Source: Anisus vortex (taxonomy: Eukaryota > Mollusca > Gastropoda > Planorbidae). Taken from it: a stretch of DNA of 64,000 nt. A model generated the notes under the pieces. The model was not told where the DNA came from. It worked only from the letters and a program-made list of their open reading frames with translations, and searched no databases. Every line of letters begins with the position of its first letter. The stretch's first letter is position 1. Shown piece by piece: positions 24,801 through 30,872 of the stretch. The stretch is taken from positions 18,461,538 through 18,525,537 of the forward strand of contig OX421494.1 in assembly GCA_949126835.1 (NCBI GenBank), given 5' to 3'. A program made the position numbers and the translations under genes.

Positions 24801-26509
24801 CTTACATTATGTTTCTTCACAGCACTTTAGAAATACAATTATTATTATCTTTCCCTGCTATTTCATTTTGATGAAATTATGCTTTCTTTATTTTATACAG
24901 TTAAAAATATTATTAAAAAAACTGACAATATACAGAGCAACTTACAAATAAACATAAGAGTGTCACGAAGTACTTACAGCATTTTTAAATGATACTAAGT
25001 TAAGCTTCAATATTTTTTCTAATAATATTGGGGCTGGAAGCCAGATTGTAGTAGTGGTATTGAAGTTGGAAGATATAACTTCCTCTCAGCTTTCTAAAAC
25101 TTGTTTGTTTATTGTTGTTGTTTTTAATTATTTAAAAATTCTCTGCTCAGATGAAGTTGTTAGCATATCTATTTTATTATAGAAAACCTACAAAACTGTG
25201 AAACTATCAATACTAAGTTATCTGTCTTGTAACAATTACAATACTAAATCATTCTAAGAGGAATAAACAGATACTATATTACTTAATGGAACATACATTT
25301 TAGAATCATTGTTTAGTATTAACCACAACCACATCAAACCAGTTAGAAAGAAAATCTAAGCCATGCAATGTGTAGATGCTAAAAAAATAATAATTTAATA
25401 ATATGATAAAGAAATGGAATAGACATTGTAGACCAAAACAAAATTTCAATTAACCCTTTTAGGACTGATAGGTTTTTGTATTTTTACATTCTCTTTAAAT
25501 GTTAGTACATCAAGGTGAGGTCTTTGGTAGTTAAGTTGGGTAACCCATTTTGTCAATGTGATATTTTTGGTAATTAAGTGTACAAAACCCATGATGTCAA
25601 AGTGAGGTCAATCATTACTACTAGCGGTTAATTAACAGTGTTATATCCCTCTTTTTCTTAGTGTACAACAGACACAGTCAACTAATCTCCACCTGCAATG
25701 ATTCTGTTGTATATATTGTGATTCATCCAACTATGCTGATTAAAAAAACTTAGAAAAACTTGCCTCCATGATCCAGTAGCAGCTCAAGGCATTCTTTAGA
25801 ATCATTAGATACTGCTGTGTACACCGCAGTCCGACCACAAATATCTTGTGCATTTATATTTAAACGTTCTTCTCCCTAAGAGATGAACATCGTATTAAGT
25901 TGACATTCTATAAAATTACTAACTTGATGAACATAAGGATAATATTCTGTATTAACCTTTTAACCTTTCTTATTGCCATACATAAAATTATTTCAAGGCT
26001 TTATATAATTGTAATAATGTCTGAAATTTTTCATTGATGATAATCATAGCCATATTCTTAAAAAAAACTCTACTATTTGATTATGGTTCTCTACAAATAT
26101 CTCCAAAACTAACTCCAAAACAAATTATAAATTTCAATAGATCAGAAGATTAATATTTTTTTAAGAAAAATAAAGTAAATAGTCTCAGTCTCATCTTTAA
26201 CAAAAAGGCTTGCTATCAGGTACAAAACTTTAGCTTTCATTGTATTCATACAGTAAAAAGAAAATGTTATGTCAAAATGCTCTCTAGTTAGAGGAGCCAT
26301 AGACTAGTATTGCGTTGACTACTAAGGAAGACCCCTAGTTTTGCAAAATACAAGGGAAATAAGCGTGATATAAAAGGATGAAGTAAAACTTCATATTGTT
26401 TCATGCTAATTACCTGTAATAAACACTGCAGAAGGTCAACACTGTTATAAATAGCAGCCTGGTGCAAAAGCTGACCTGGCCAAGCATCATCATCAGGATT
26501 TGTTGCCAT
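668..26509 (-). CDS. LRRK1: LRRK1-type ROCO protein kinase gene (22 coding exons, 3' partial)
   Basis: Minus-strand gene whose exons, each listed separately, join with consistent phases into 1487 codons. Domains in order: ankyrin repeats (about residues 10-450, exons 1-7), leucine-rich repeats (about 555-1030, exons 8-13), ROC GTPase (about 1037-1247) with P-loop GFHKIGKT at 1046-1053, DFGGQ at 1114-1118 and THLD at 1172-1175, then a COR domain (about 1248-1430). Ankyrin plus LRR plus ROC-COR is the LRRK1 layout; LRRK2 has an armadillo-type N-terminus. In the family ROC-COR binds GTP and controls a C-terminal Ser/Thr kinase acting on Rab GTPases. The kinase exons would lie below position 668, outside the window. 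The start Met (26507-26509) has an in-frame TAG 18 bases upstream, but a possible acceptor overlaps that TAG, so the 5' end is provisional. Junctions are read from sequence, without transcript evidence. Confidence 0.9.
1201..1229. repeat. TA microsatellite
   Basis: A short (TA)n tract within an LRRK intron. Confidence 0.8.
1671..1870 (-). CDS. LRRK1: LRRK exon 21: COR domain
   Basis: Reads GVMRLSNLEFLFKCSTF and KFEVALQFDEEYLLLPSLLP, the conserved LLLPSLLP of the COR subdomain. Donor AGG|GTAGGT in phase 0. Confidence 0.93.
2173..2450 (+). repeat. tRNA-derived SINE, family 1
   Basis: A tRNA-like head with box-A-like GGTGGCTGAGC and box-B GGTTCGAATCC, then a tRNA-unrelated body shared with copies at 20655-20845, 59040-59215 and 61535-61790 (GAGCTGGGTAGACTCAGGGA in the minus copies). 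The T-rich end with CTTTTACTT is the 3' tail. It lies in the intron between LRRK exons 20 and 21. Confidence 0.85.
2544..2666 (-). CDS. LRRK1: LRRK exon 20: COR domain
   Basis: Reads GVLFHYDDLPLRDLFFLDPQ then WLCDQLAKVITV, the hallmark of COR (LDPQWL followed by the helix into ITV). Acceptor TTTCTCAG|GTG; donor AGAG|GTTATT, phase 1. Confidence 0.93.
2776..2867 (-). CDS. LRRK1: LRRK exon 19: COR domain
   Basis: Reads LCVQNKMMEHGMTFRDFEE and LEQATRFLHENG, typical of a COR helix followed by FLHxxG. Acceptor TTGTTCAG|GTT; donor AATG|GTAAAG, phase 1. Confidence 0.9.
3008..3175. mobile_element. hAT-type MITE, decayed copy
   Basis: Ends resemble CAGGGGTCGGCAACC and its inverse (here CAGGGATCAGTAACC and GGTTGCCGACCCCT). 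Same family as the copies at 27993, 28377 and 53462. The 8-bp target duplication is no longer clear. Confidence 0.75.
3296..3485 (+). mobile_element. Non-LTR retrotransposon 3' fragment
   Basis: One plus-strand frame reads MGFSWNQLERMAQDRRIW followed by VVGGPYSDRG and a stop, which matches the C-terminal end of reverse transcriptase ORFs of widespread metazoan non-LTR elements. An (AAGT)-like tail follows. It is a 5'-truncated, dead copy within the intron between LRRK exons 18 and 19. Confidence 0.75.
3495..3627 (-). CDS. LRRK1: LRRK exon 18: start of COR domain
   Basis: Reads SKTRYLIKQKIPRKYLLLQT and VRELAIERIKDF, matching the ROC-COR boundary (IPxxYL). The acceptor used is TTTTGTCAG|GG; a nearer AG at CTAG would break the frame. 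Donor AC|GTAAGT, phase 2. Confidence 0.88.
3785..3950 (+). repeat. SINE family 1, partial copy
   Basis: Shares the family-1 body: AGGTGGCTGAGCATTGTGCC, CACAATCCCCTCATA and the CATGGTCTAAAATGG end. The tRNA-like head is missing. Confidence 0.65.
4149..4413 (-). CDS. LRRK1: LRRK exon 17: ROC G4 and G5 motifs
   Basis: Reads ARAPGAPCIIVGTHLDIL (G4 motif THLD, residues 1172-1175, guanine specificity) and later INVSCKTGENIRQLL (G5-like). Acceptor CCACTAG|GCC; donor CCAA|GTGAGT in phase 1. Confidence 0.93.
4430..4536. repeat. 54-bp minisatellite, left remnant
   Basis: About two diverged copies of the TATTGTATGCTATCATTCTT unit, cut off from the main array (7060-7597) by the TTAA-flanked element. 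Confidence 0.85.
5525..6050. repeat. Degenerate 21-bp tandem repeat
   Basis: A unit close to CAGAAGACCAATCCGCTGCCC, repeated about 25 times with drift. Since 21 is a multiple of three, it keeps long frames open on both strands; I do not regard those as genes. Confidence 0.85.
6762..7017. mobile_element. 256-bp fold-back element
   Basis: A near-perfect inverted repeat of about 34 bases, starting ACATATCGTCAGGTGAGAAT, brackets a short core. Flanks show no clear target duplication. It is either a nested MITE or part of the long inverted ends of the host element. Confidence 0.7.
7056..7597. repeat. 54-bp minisatellite, main array (about 10 copies)
   Basis: The unit TATTGTATGCTGTCATTCTT plus AAACAGCCACTGCACAATAT plus CATTCTATTATAAG recurs every 54 bases. 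It was continuous with 4430-4536 before the TTAA element inserted. The 54-base period (18 codons) makes both strands open for about 160-175 codons, an artefact. Confidence 0.95.
7621..9102. repeat. 37-bp minisatellite copying the exon 16 splice donor (about 40 copies)
   Basis: The unit ACAGAAACATCTAAAAATTA plus CCTGTATGTCGACTAGT recurs every 37 bases. On the minus strand each unit reads GTCGACATACAG|GTAATT, the end of LRRK exon 16 plus its donor, with A/G variation in GTC(A/G)AC. The last copy overlaps the real exon end at 9089. The array fills the exon-proximal side of the next intron. Confidence 0.95.
9089..9211 (-). CDS. LRRK1: LRRK exon 16: ROC core, donor seeded into a minisatellite
   Basis: Begins KEYYATHQYFLSPRSLYLIV, which continues DFGGQ exactly as in LRRK ROC domains. 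It ends LLQWLVNIQ at CAG|GTAATG. The final bases of the exon and its donor form part of the 37-bp unit that is then repeated about 40 times in the next intron. Confidence 0.94.
9498..9641 (-). CDS. LRRK1: LRRK exon 15: ROC switch regions
   Basis: Contains LLSTVGIDI (switch I, with the conserved Thr) and ends FRTWDFGGQ (switch II, DxxG). In LRRK proteins this segment senses GTP and faces the COR domain. Donor CAG|GTAAAA, phase 0. Confidence 0.95.
9757..9868 (-). CDS. LRRK1: LRRK exon 14: ROC GTPase P-loop
   Basis: Contains LMLVGFHKIGKTSLLQRL, a Walker A/P-loop (GxxxxGKT, residues 1046-1053) that binds GTP phosphates. Acceptor TGTCTAG|ATC; donor TCG|GTAAGC in phase 0. Confidence 0.95.
9953..10098 (-). 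CDS. LRRK1: LRRK exon 13: last LRR and LRR-ROC linker
   Basis: Reads LPPKLGLLKNLWKLELE, the last LRR, then the linker ending ILGFLQSVLE. This matches the place in LRRK proteins where the LRR passes into ROC. Acceptor TTCTGCAG, donor GA|GTGAGT, phase 2. Confidence 0.92.
10269..10430 (-). CDS. LRRK1: LRRK exon 12: leucine-rich repeats
   Basis: Contains LLELNLSRNHLTSLPPDIG and LKILSLSGNSKLKE, two canonical LRRs. Acceptor TTGTAG|GTA, donor GAG|GTTAGC, phase 0 at both ends. Confidence 0.93.
10793..11051 (-). CDS. LRRK1: LRRK exon 11: Ser-rich insert and leucine-rich repeat
   Basis: Begins VASSSKYSSTTARLSNN, a Ser-rich low-complexity insert, then LKKLEKLNLALNRLTSV, an LRR. Donor AGT|GTAATG. The phases (2 in, 0 out) match both neighbours. 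The Ser-rich part is probably a disordered loop within the LRR region. Confidence 0.87.
11127..11790 (-). mobile_element. Decayed CR1-like non-LTR element, 3' end
   Basis: Similar to 32637-33200: it shares the GATAAGATAAGA-type tail and GCTTTATGATCC, then diverged matches to the 3' RT ORF (e.g. GGATTTTACCCATCATAGAT, GAGATTACAAAACCAACAGG). It is a 5'-truncated relic in the intron between LRRK exons 10 and 11. Confidence 0.8.
11971..12090. repeat. 60-bp tandem duplication copying the exon 10 donor
   Basis: Two direct copies (11971-12030 and 12031-12090) differ at one base: C at 12070, T at 12010. On the minus strand each carries the exon end AAGCAATGG followed by GTGAGA (proximal) or GTAAGA (distal). 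The near-identity shows a recent event. Confidence 0.97.
12073..12239 (-). CDS. LRRK1: LRRK exon 10: leucine-rich repeat, duplicated donor
   Basis: Reads VLVLSDNPLSNIG and LVELDLSKTGLTNM. Donor GG|GTGAGA in phase 2. The last bases of the exon and this donor are copied 60 bp downstream with a stronger-looking GTAAGA donor, but that choice would put TGA in frame at once, so the proximal donor is taken as the coding one. Confidence 0.9.
12417..12595 (-). CDS. LRRK1: LRRK exon 9: leucine-rich repeat
   Basis: Begins DVTNNQILRVNKW (the D codon is split) and contains GLKQLWLNGNKFTHIPSCL, an LRR. Acceptor TGTGCAG|ATG; donor GAA|GTTAGT in phase 0. Confidence 0.9.
13059..13863 (-). CDS. LRRK1: LRRK exon 8: linker and leucine-rich repeats
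   Basis: An 805-base exon, residues 461-729. A linker is followed by consecutive LRRs: ITKVDISKNSFEKFP, LTYLKVSRNQISEIP, LEELHLNENKIKSLP, LKFLDVSVNKLKDLP and LISLNLSRNNLSQLP. Then comes a polar Ser/Asn-rich stretch. Acceptor TTCTAAG|GAT, donor CCAG|GTATCC, ending in phase 1. Confidence 0.94.
14185..14883 (-). CDS. LRRK1: LRRK exon 7: large ankyrin exon with acidic insert
   Basis: A 699-base exon (residues 228-460). It starts MYPDLLCVRS right after CTATAG. Ankyrin motifs: LPLHSAVTCNKIEAVRLLLE, GDTPLHIACRNGYVEIVSLL, GLSPFHLAIKHKCVGVLRTL and a degenerate fourth ending IMKVLLQHG. An acidic Ser-rich segment (GSSDEEVPPSEDSEQTSD) sits between repeats and looks like a disordered loop. Donor CAG|GTAATT, phase 0. 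The acceptor region is copied in the adjoining minisatellite. Confidence 0.93.
14877..15830. repeat. 43-bp minisatellite copying the exon 7 acceptor, left block (about 22 copies)
   Basis: The unit GGTACATCTATAGATAGACC plus AAGACAAAATTACAGTAGGC plus AAG recurs every 43 bases, with CCAAGAC/CTATAAC variants. On the minus strand every copy reads CTATAG|ATGTACC, which is the acceptor and first bases of LRRK exon 7 (14883). It continues at 19098-19378. Confidence 0.96.
16030..16486 (-). pseudogene. hAT-like transposase C-terminal fragment, frameshifted
   Basis: One frame (16106-16486) includes FYKSVRLYFCKVCEYLVQNL and FLDRFPML, then VDHSWTKLSSE. A frame change follows, after which ILTIPHSSAPCERIF appears. 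That is the hAT dimerisation signature (PHS.A.CER.F). The N-terminal part and catalytic residues are absent, the nested element interrupts the upstream side, and the copy is dead. Confidence 0.75.
16533..18189. mobile_element. Nested hAT-type non-autonomous element with 8-bp target duplication
   Basis: The ends read CGTGGGTGCCACT and, inverted, CAGGGGTGCCACT. They are flanked by exact CCCCAAAC duplications at 16525-16532 and 18190-18197. No transposase was recognised in its 1657 bases; the right end contains short CGAATCCGGA-type subrepeats. Confidence 0.87.
19098..19378. repeat. 43-bp minisatellite, right block (about 6.5 copies)
   Basis: Continuation of the 14877-15830 array beyond the transposon, same unit and same minus-strand acceptor copies. 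Confidence 0.95.
19547..19691 (-). CDS. LRRK1: LRRK exon 6: ankyrin repeats
   Basis: Completes the previous codon to give IAAKCGYANILSYLLEEGA, then TGLTLLHLACESGNIEVIKV, a textbook ankyrin repeat. Donor CAG|GTAAGC in phase 0. The intron that follows (14884-19546) holds the split 43-bp minisatellite and a transposon. Confidence 0.92.
19881..20001 (-). CDS. LRRK1: LRRK exon 5: ankyrin region
   Basis: Acceptor ATCTTTAG|AAT and donor AT|GTGAGT. Encodes ELCETCAEGDLQKVKNILE and a GLSPLG ankyrin turn. Enters in phase 1 and leaves in phase 2, consistent with both neighbours. Confidence 0.88.
20655..20845 (-). repeat. tRNA-derived SINE, family 1
   Basis: The reverse complement shows box B GGGTTCGAATCC followed by the shared body with CTGGGTAGACTCAGGGA on the plus strand. 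It lies between LRRK exons 4 and 5. Confidence 0.85.
20908..21073 (-). CDS. LRRK1: LRRK exon 4: ankyrin repeats
   Basis: Begins TPLHEAVLDSKLEALSILL after ATTCCAG and contains GANLTATDVSGKTPLALA, so it holds one complete ankyrin repeat and the start of the next. Ends KKEK plus a split G (phase 1) before GTTGGT. Confidence 0.9.
22117..22157 (-). CDS. LRRK1: LRRK exon 3: 41-bp ankyrin micro-exon
   Basis: A 41-base exon between TTCTCAG and GTAAGT. With the split G from exon 2 it reads ADANIPAGARCHNM and runs directly into TPLHEAV of the next exon. It is very short but fully supported by phase and by the ankyrin consensus on both sides. Confidence 0.88.
23006..24373 (+). mobile_element. Non-LTR retroelement with 12-bp target duplication
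   Basis: Bracketed by identical ACTATAATAATA repeats at 22994-23005 and 24374-24385. The 3' end ...GCCGACG matches that of a second copy at 47717-47836, confirming the terminus. The first ~450 bases look like 5' leader, followed directly by the C-terminal part of the RT ORF, so an internal deletion is likely. It is inserted in the intron between LRRK exons 2 and 3. Confidence 0.85.
23491..24324 (+). pseudogene. Reverse transcriptase C-terminal fragment with nonsense codon
   Basis: One frame reads HLGSIISSSQSIDLEINSRI, then VYHACVLSTLLYGCESWTT, a TAA (23782-23784), and HEKKLNSFHMRCLWRI, RLRWLGHVKRM. It ends with a CCHC/C2H2-like finger KCLKCGRDCHSRVGLHSH. These are hallmarks of the thumb and C-terminal region of metazoan non-LTR RT proteins. 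The catalytic core (YADD) is absent and the stop replaces what is usually Tyr, so the copy is dead. Confidence 0.85.
24453..24660 (-). repeat. tRNA-derived SINE, family 2
   Basis: The reverse complement begins GCCGGCTGGTCATGCGGTTA (box A region), has box B GGGTTCTATCCC, and ends AGCGCTATATAAATAACCAT plus (ATT)n. That tail is common to many metazoan SINEs with an L2-like 3' end. Related copies lie at 44085, 52040 and 55536. Confidence 0.85.
25764..25875 (-). CDS. LRRK1: LRRK exon 2: ankyrin repeat, GC donor
   Basis: Acceptor TTAG|GGAG. Encodes an ankyrin repeat ending ECLELLLDHG, finished as ADANI by the next exon. The donor is GAG|GCAAGT, a GC-AG intron; the GC site is the only one that restores the LLLDHGADANI ankyrin finger in frame. 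Ends in phase 1. Confidence 0.88.
26414..26509 (-). CDS. LRRK1: LRRK exon 1 (coding): start and first ankyrin helix
   Basis: Encodes residues 1-32, starting MATNPDDDAWPGQLLHQAA and ending LLQCLLQ, the first half of an ankyrin repeat. The ATG context (ACAAAATGG) is favourable. The donor is CAG|GTAATT in phase 0. A possible acceptor lies 18-19 bases upstream of the ATG, so a spliced 5' UTR or an earlier start is possible. Confidence 0.8.
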
Positions 26510-27050
26510 TTTGTCTACTGCAGTTTGCTAAAATTGGTTCATAATTTGATAATTCAATAGTTTTTGTTTTAATTCTTGCATTTCTTTCCTTTTTAGTAAA
26601 GTAAAGAAAAAAAGCACACTAGATCAATAAACAAATTAAAATTTATTCCAAACTTTATATACACAAAAATATAACTCTAAAAAACATGTTAACAATAAAT
26701 ACATATTCTTTCATTAAAGATTTGACAATATTGTCTTGAATTATTTTAATTTACTACCAAAACTTTTGTTAAACATCTTGGTAATTTTGTAGGGGGTTTA
26801 GGTAGGTATTAGGGGGAGGTTCAAATACTAATCCCTTTCCTTAACAAATATTGTATGCTTCACAATTTTAAGGTCATTCTTATGAGTAGCAAATCCAAGA
26901 ATTGAATTTTTGACTACCTTTTACTTCTCTGGTGTTGAATTTGTATATCCATTGAAGAAGCTAAAATAGAAATATAAAATTCCGTTGACTTTTAAAAATC
27001 TATTTTAATTTACTTTTGGGACCTCTAATAAGGATATATATTTATAAATA
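26510..27050. other. Region upstream of the LRRK start
   Basis: AT-rich sequence without a recognised exon or repeat. It may hold the 5' UTR, an intron or the promoter of the LRRK gene; no TATA box or CpG island could be assigned with confidence. Confidence 0.4.
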
Positions 27051-27917
27051 TACAGAGGTACCTCGGGTTACGAACACCTCAGGTTATGAATGATTTAGGT
27101 TACAAAACAAAAAAGTTTCACATTTTTTTGTCTCGGGTAAAAAACAGTGCTTTGGGTTACAAACGAAGGCCAGAGACAGATAGGAAGGTTTAACATTAGA
27201 GACAACCGATCGCTTACAAACCGTACAACCGTACAAACAGAGACCTCACAGTACTAACATTGCTCAGTGTTTGCCTAATAGCCTAGTTTTGCACATGTGC
27301 ACAAACTCAATTTCAGTGGCCTAACTACACAGTAGTAACAGATTTTTTAGCAGTGGCACTGTGTTCAGTTCATTTCTTTCATTATTGTCCTTATGAACCC
27401 TTTCAATTATGAGTTCAAAGAATATAAAGTGGGGCTGCTAGGAAGCATAAACGTATAAACAGTGAAGGTAAAGAAATAAATAAATATGAAACATGAAAAT
27501 GGGTTTTGTGTGTGTTACATGGTACCGGTAATAATGAGTACGGCATGGCAACAATCAACTATCTCTACCATCATAAAGAACAAAGAGTTACTCAAATCAG
27601 TTGATGTGGCTAAAGGCATAACTAAGCTGCAGAAGCAATTCTAAGTCCTAAAATTTTAGAAAATGTTGAAAATCTTCTCTTCTATCTAAATCAATAAAAA
27701 AGATACTCATTTGGTTGCTTTCTTTATTTTATACATGAAGTACACTTATTCTTTGCCTTTTGTCAGGTAAATGAATAGATGTTTTTTTTTAAAAAGAACA
27801 ATGTTTTCATTTTGAAATGGATTGTGTTTATTTTATTGATTTAATTGTTTCAGGCTACAAATCTTTCAGGTTACAAACCATGGAAAGAAGGAATTAAGTT
27901 TGTAGCCTGAGGTGCTT
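27051..27917 (+). mobile_element. Tigger/pogo-like DNA transposon relic
   Basis: The left end (CAGAGGTACCTCGGGTTACG) and the right end (GCCTGAGGTGC) are degenerate inverted repeats of the pogo/Tigger type. Inside, plus-strand fragments read AARKHKRINSEGKEINKYE (N-terminal HTH of Tigger) and STISTIIKNKELLKS, then VAKGITKLQKQ. The frame is broken by stops and deletions. No catalytic DDE region remains. Confidence 0.75.
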
Positions 27918-27992
27918 TTGGATGTCATATCATGTATATTGTCATATTTTACCAAGTCATAGGTGTCATAATTCATAGTCCATAGACTAGAC

Positions 27993-28199
27993 CAGGGGTC
28001 GGCAACCTTTTGATAATAGGGTGCCCAAAAAGGATTTCTAATTCATCCAGCGTGCCGACAATTTAAAAGTCATACTGCTCTTAGCAGCCAATTTCTCATA
28101 GAAGAGGCCTGAATTTAATTTTCGGGGGTCTTCTGCCTGCCAATAAAGATCACTCTGCGTGCCAAGTCTGGCATGCGTTCCATAGGTTGCGGACCCCTG
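27993..28199. mobile_element. hAT-type MITE with intact 8-bp target duplication
   Basis: Ends CAGGGGTCGGCAACC / GGTTGCGGACCCCTG, flanked by exact GACTAGAC repeats at 27985-27992 and 28200-28207. 207 bases, non-coding. Confidence 0.93.
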
Positions 28200-28376
28200 G
28201 ACTAGACATAGGCTACAAAGCCTGGCCTATAGCCTACTGCTATAGTATAGTCCTATAGTATTATACAACATAGCCTATATTATAGTCTAATATACATAAT
28301 ATAGCCATATTCCATGATTATAATTAGGCTAAATTATAAGATTCATAGTACGAAAAATTAAACATAAGGTTTACAT

Positions 28377-28604
28377 CAGGGGTCGGCAACCTATGGCATG
28401 CGTGCAAAACTTGGCATGCAGAGCCATTTTCATTGGCACGCTTAAGACTTAAGTAAGACCCTCAAAAAAGCAATTCAAGTCTTTTCTACAAGAAATTGAG
28501 AGCTAGAGCAGGATACATTTTAAGCTTTTGGCACGCTGAATACTGAATGATTTAGAAATCCTACTTTGGCACAATATTTATTATCAAAAGGTTGCCGACC
28601 CCTG
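28377..28604. mobile_element. hAT-type MITE, inverted relative to its neighbour
   Basis: Same family (CAGGGGTCGGCAACC and GGTTGCCGACCCCTG). Flanks GTTTACAT and ATTTAGAT match at 6 of 8 bases, an eroded target duplication. Its interior runs opposite to the copy at 27993. Confidence 0.88.
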
Positions 28605-30440
28605 ATTTAGATTATCCTAAGCCTAGCCTAATCCTACCAATCAAAATCATAGACATGTCACATAGTGTCATAAGTCATAGTTCTCTTCTGTAGTCTTCTT
28701 CTATGATCTATTTTAATTTATATGATAGCAGGCCTATGTCATATAGATAATAGTCATAGTGACATAGTCATGGATGGTAGGCTATACCAGTTTAAAACAT
28801 TAATAAAAATGCAAGACTAGACTCGGACCACGGATGAGCGTAGGATGCAATAATCTTCTTTATAGAAGGAGTGTCTGTAAAAAGTGTAATGTATAAGATA
28901 AGTTACTGATACTGATAGTGATAGAGAGTCATTTCATTATCATTAGGCTAGGACTTAGGCCCTATACTTATACTTATAGGCCTATAGTCGACATAGAGAT
29001 GTACAGAGTCTGAGTACTGATGAATATGTAGACGACATGACAATGACATATACATACTGTCTCGGAGTCATACCGTGACATAGATCTTGTCATAGTTAGT
29101 AGGCCTAGTCGTCAGTCGTCGGTAGGCTCGTCCACGGTCTTGTTATCGAGTTATCATGATGAATAATCATGATCATGTCTTATTTTGTAGGCCTATACTT
29201 ATTTTTTTACGCATACATCCAATGAAAGAAATAAAGTAAATCGAAAAAAGAACTACAGTCGTTTTGTGAATTACTCACTACATAAGCAAGACCTCGTGAC
29301 CAAGTTTTAAATGAAAAAAAAAATGTTAAAAAAATCCAAGTAAGGTTTGTTATTATTTATAACATAACGGAAATGACCCATGACATATTTTCCCAATAAG
29401 TGTATTGATAATGATGATATATATAGCTCAGTGAGATTTTCCCCTTGCAACTTTCGTCTTTTTATATCTTTGTGGAAACTTATATAGAATAAAAATATCT
29501 GACCCGACTCGCCAATATAAGACAGCATCATAATATGCCGTAATTAATATGACCCTTTCTGTATATAATTAAGTTTCTTAGCTATAAATGAAATAATATA
29601 AAGGGTATTCATAAAATCTCTTTATCATATCGTTTGTATCAATGATATTACAGTTAACACACTCAATATTAAGACAACAATTTCTATGTAATATTTACCT
29701 CCTTCCTACCCTTTGTCCACGGCGTTACGGGCAGTAGCCTAAGTAGTAAGTAAGTAGGCCTACCCCTTGTCAACACTTGTCAAACTGTCAGCGACTCCCC
29801 CCCCCACCCCCCATATAATTATGTCAACAATTTGATGTTAACTCACAAAATTTTGTACGCTGGCTTTTAGGCTGTGTTTAAAATAGAATTGAGATTTTTT
29901 TTTAGATTGAAAAGACTAGGCCTATATATTTAATTTTAATTTTTTTTTAAACTTGTTAAGCAGTTTTCAAATGGACTTAATGGACTATAACTCTCAAGGG
30001 CGTACTGTGATGAGGAGAGCAATAACTTTAATGGCACGTATACGGGCTTTGATATGAGTTAATGAAAGTAGGAAAGTGCAGTGCCATTCATGCGTCCGTA
30101 GGTAAGGGACATAATTTTGTGATCAATGCGCTTCACCACAGGGGGTCCTCATTTAATATAAGTCTGATTGCAGCCATACATGCTTTCACCGTCAGACAGT
30201 AATTAATTAATCCTCCACATCGCCAACAGCAGCAACACAGGCAGAAGAATCAGGACGAAAGCCCCTGTAAAACCCCGTGTCATCCGCTTACTCAGTGTTT
30301 ATATCAAACACTATTATAGTCTTTGGTTTGAAAAATATAAGACTTTTATAATTACAATTTAAAATGTGAATAAGAGGAGTGGACTCTAATTACCCACATA
30401 TCTACATCATTTAAACCAGAAGTGTGCATCACGGCCCGAA
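28605..30440. other. Intergenic, low-complexity
   Basis: No gene seen. 28650-29150 is rich in short imperfect ATAGTC/TAGGCCTA motifs. A SINE-tail-like sequence (CAATAATCTTCTTTATAGAA) occurs near 28850. 29796-29813 is a C-rich tract. Confidence 0.5.
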
Positions 30441-30444
30441 AAGC

Positions 30445-30872
30445 ATTGTAGTTTGTGTGTGTGTGCGCCTGTGAGTGTGTGTGTGTATGTATGAGTGTGT
30501 GTGTGCGTGCGTGCGTGTGTGTGCGTGAGTGTGTGTGTGAGCGTGTGTGTGTGTGTAAGTGTGTGTATGTGTGAGTGAGTGTGTGTTTGTGTGTGTATGT
30601 GTGAGTGTGTGTGTGTGCGTGTGTGTGCGTGCGTGTGTGTGCGTGTGTGTGTGTGCGTGTGTGTAAGTGTGTGTGTACGTGTGTGTGTATGTGTGATTGA
30701 GTGTGTGTTTGTGTGTGTATGTGTGAGTGTGTGTGTGCGTGTGTGTGTGCGTGTGTGTGTGAGTGTGTGTTTGTGTGTGTGAGTGTGTGTACGTGTGTGT
30801 GAGTGTGTGTGTGCGTGCGTGAGTCTGCATGTGTGCTTGCGTTCGTGTGTGCTAGTGTATGTGTGTGTGTGT
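30445..30872. repeat. TG-rich microsatellite
   Basis: About 430 bases of (TG)n with CG, TA and GA interruptions. The His/Thr- and Cys/Val-rich frames across it are artefacts of the dinucleotide repeat. Confidence 0.97.
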
